Positions 7,461 through 7,467 of a stretch of 7,467 bases of DNA are shown piece after piece. Position 1 is the first letter of the stretch. Each line of letters begins with the position of its first letter. The position numbers and the translations under genes were made by a program. The DNA lies in NCBI GenBank assembly GCA_946478775.1, contig CAMLDR010000200.1, positions 1-7,467 of the forward strand. Direction: 5' to 3'. The stretch is from an uncultured Flavobacteriales bacterium (GTDB lineage: Bacteria > Bacteroidota > Bacteroidia > Flavobacteriales > Crocinitomicaceae). The notes beneath the pieces were generated by a model, which saw only the letters and a program-made list of their open reading frames with translations, had not been told where the DNA came from and searched no databases.

Positions 7461-7467
7461 AAATTTT

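Noticed and set aside
1..7467. Mobile element, CRISPR array, tRNA/rRNA or toxin-antitoxin module.
   Set aside because: I found no transposase or integrase, no regularly spaced repeats, no cloverleaf-like segment and no small paired genes. The longest gap between genes is 134 nt.

Overview
The window looks like chromosomal DNA of a Bacteroidota bacterium, probably order Flavobacteriales (inference). The clues are a C-terminal type IX secretion (T9SS) sorting domain on one protein, signal peptides whose mature ends start with Gln, starts without Shine-Dalgarno sequences, and a TTTG / TAnnTTT-type promoter. A family-level guess such as Crocinitomicaceae/Fluviicola-like rests on memory and is not proven here.

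Layout. Bases 1-67 are a short leader. Three plus-strand genes follow with no gaps: an exported protein of unknown function (68-1282), a uridine-kinase-family P-loop kinase (1279-1896, ATGA overlap of 4 nt), and a 1202-residue multi-pass NtrY-type sensor histidine kinase (1881-5489, overlap of 16 nt). The overlaps suggest one operon with coupled translation. The 134-nt convergent spacer (5490-5623) holds an imperfect palindrome after the kinase gene and a perfect 30-nt palindrome that ends in a T run when read on the minus strand. The latter is a good intrinsic terminator for the last gene. That gene (5624-7408, minus) encodes a secreted protein with a signal peptide, a PA domain, beta-rich middle modules and a T9SS sorting domain. 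A candidate promoter lies just upstream of it at 7433-7460.

How they work together. The histidine kinase has three predicted periplasmic regions and a complete HAMP-HisKA-HATPase core, but no response regulator is in the window. Its partner, probably an NtrX-like sigma-54 activator, must be encoded elsewhere. The small kinase has the nucleotide-binding machinery of uridine kinase but lacks the usual uracil-contact His and the H-P in its substrate region, so its substrate is uncertain. The PA/T9SS gene is a separate transcription unit. I saw no mobile element, CRISPR array, RNA gene or obvious novel defence system. The window is mostly ordinary, and its oddest elements are the divergent kinase and its tight linkage to the large sensor.
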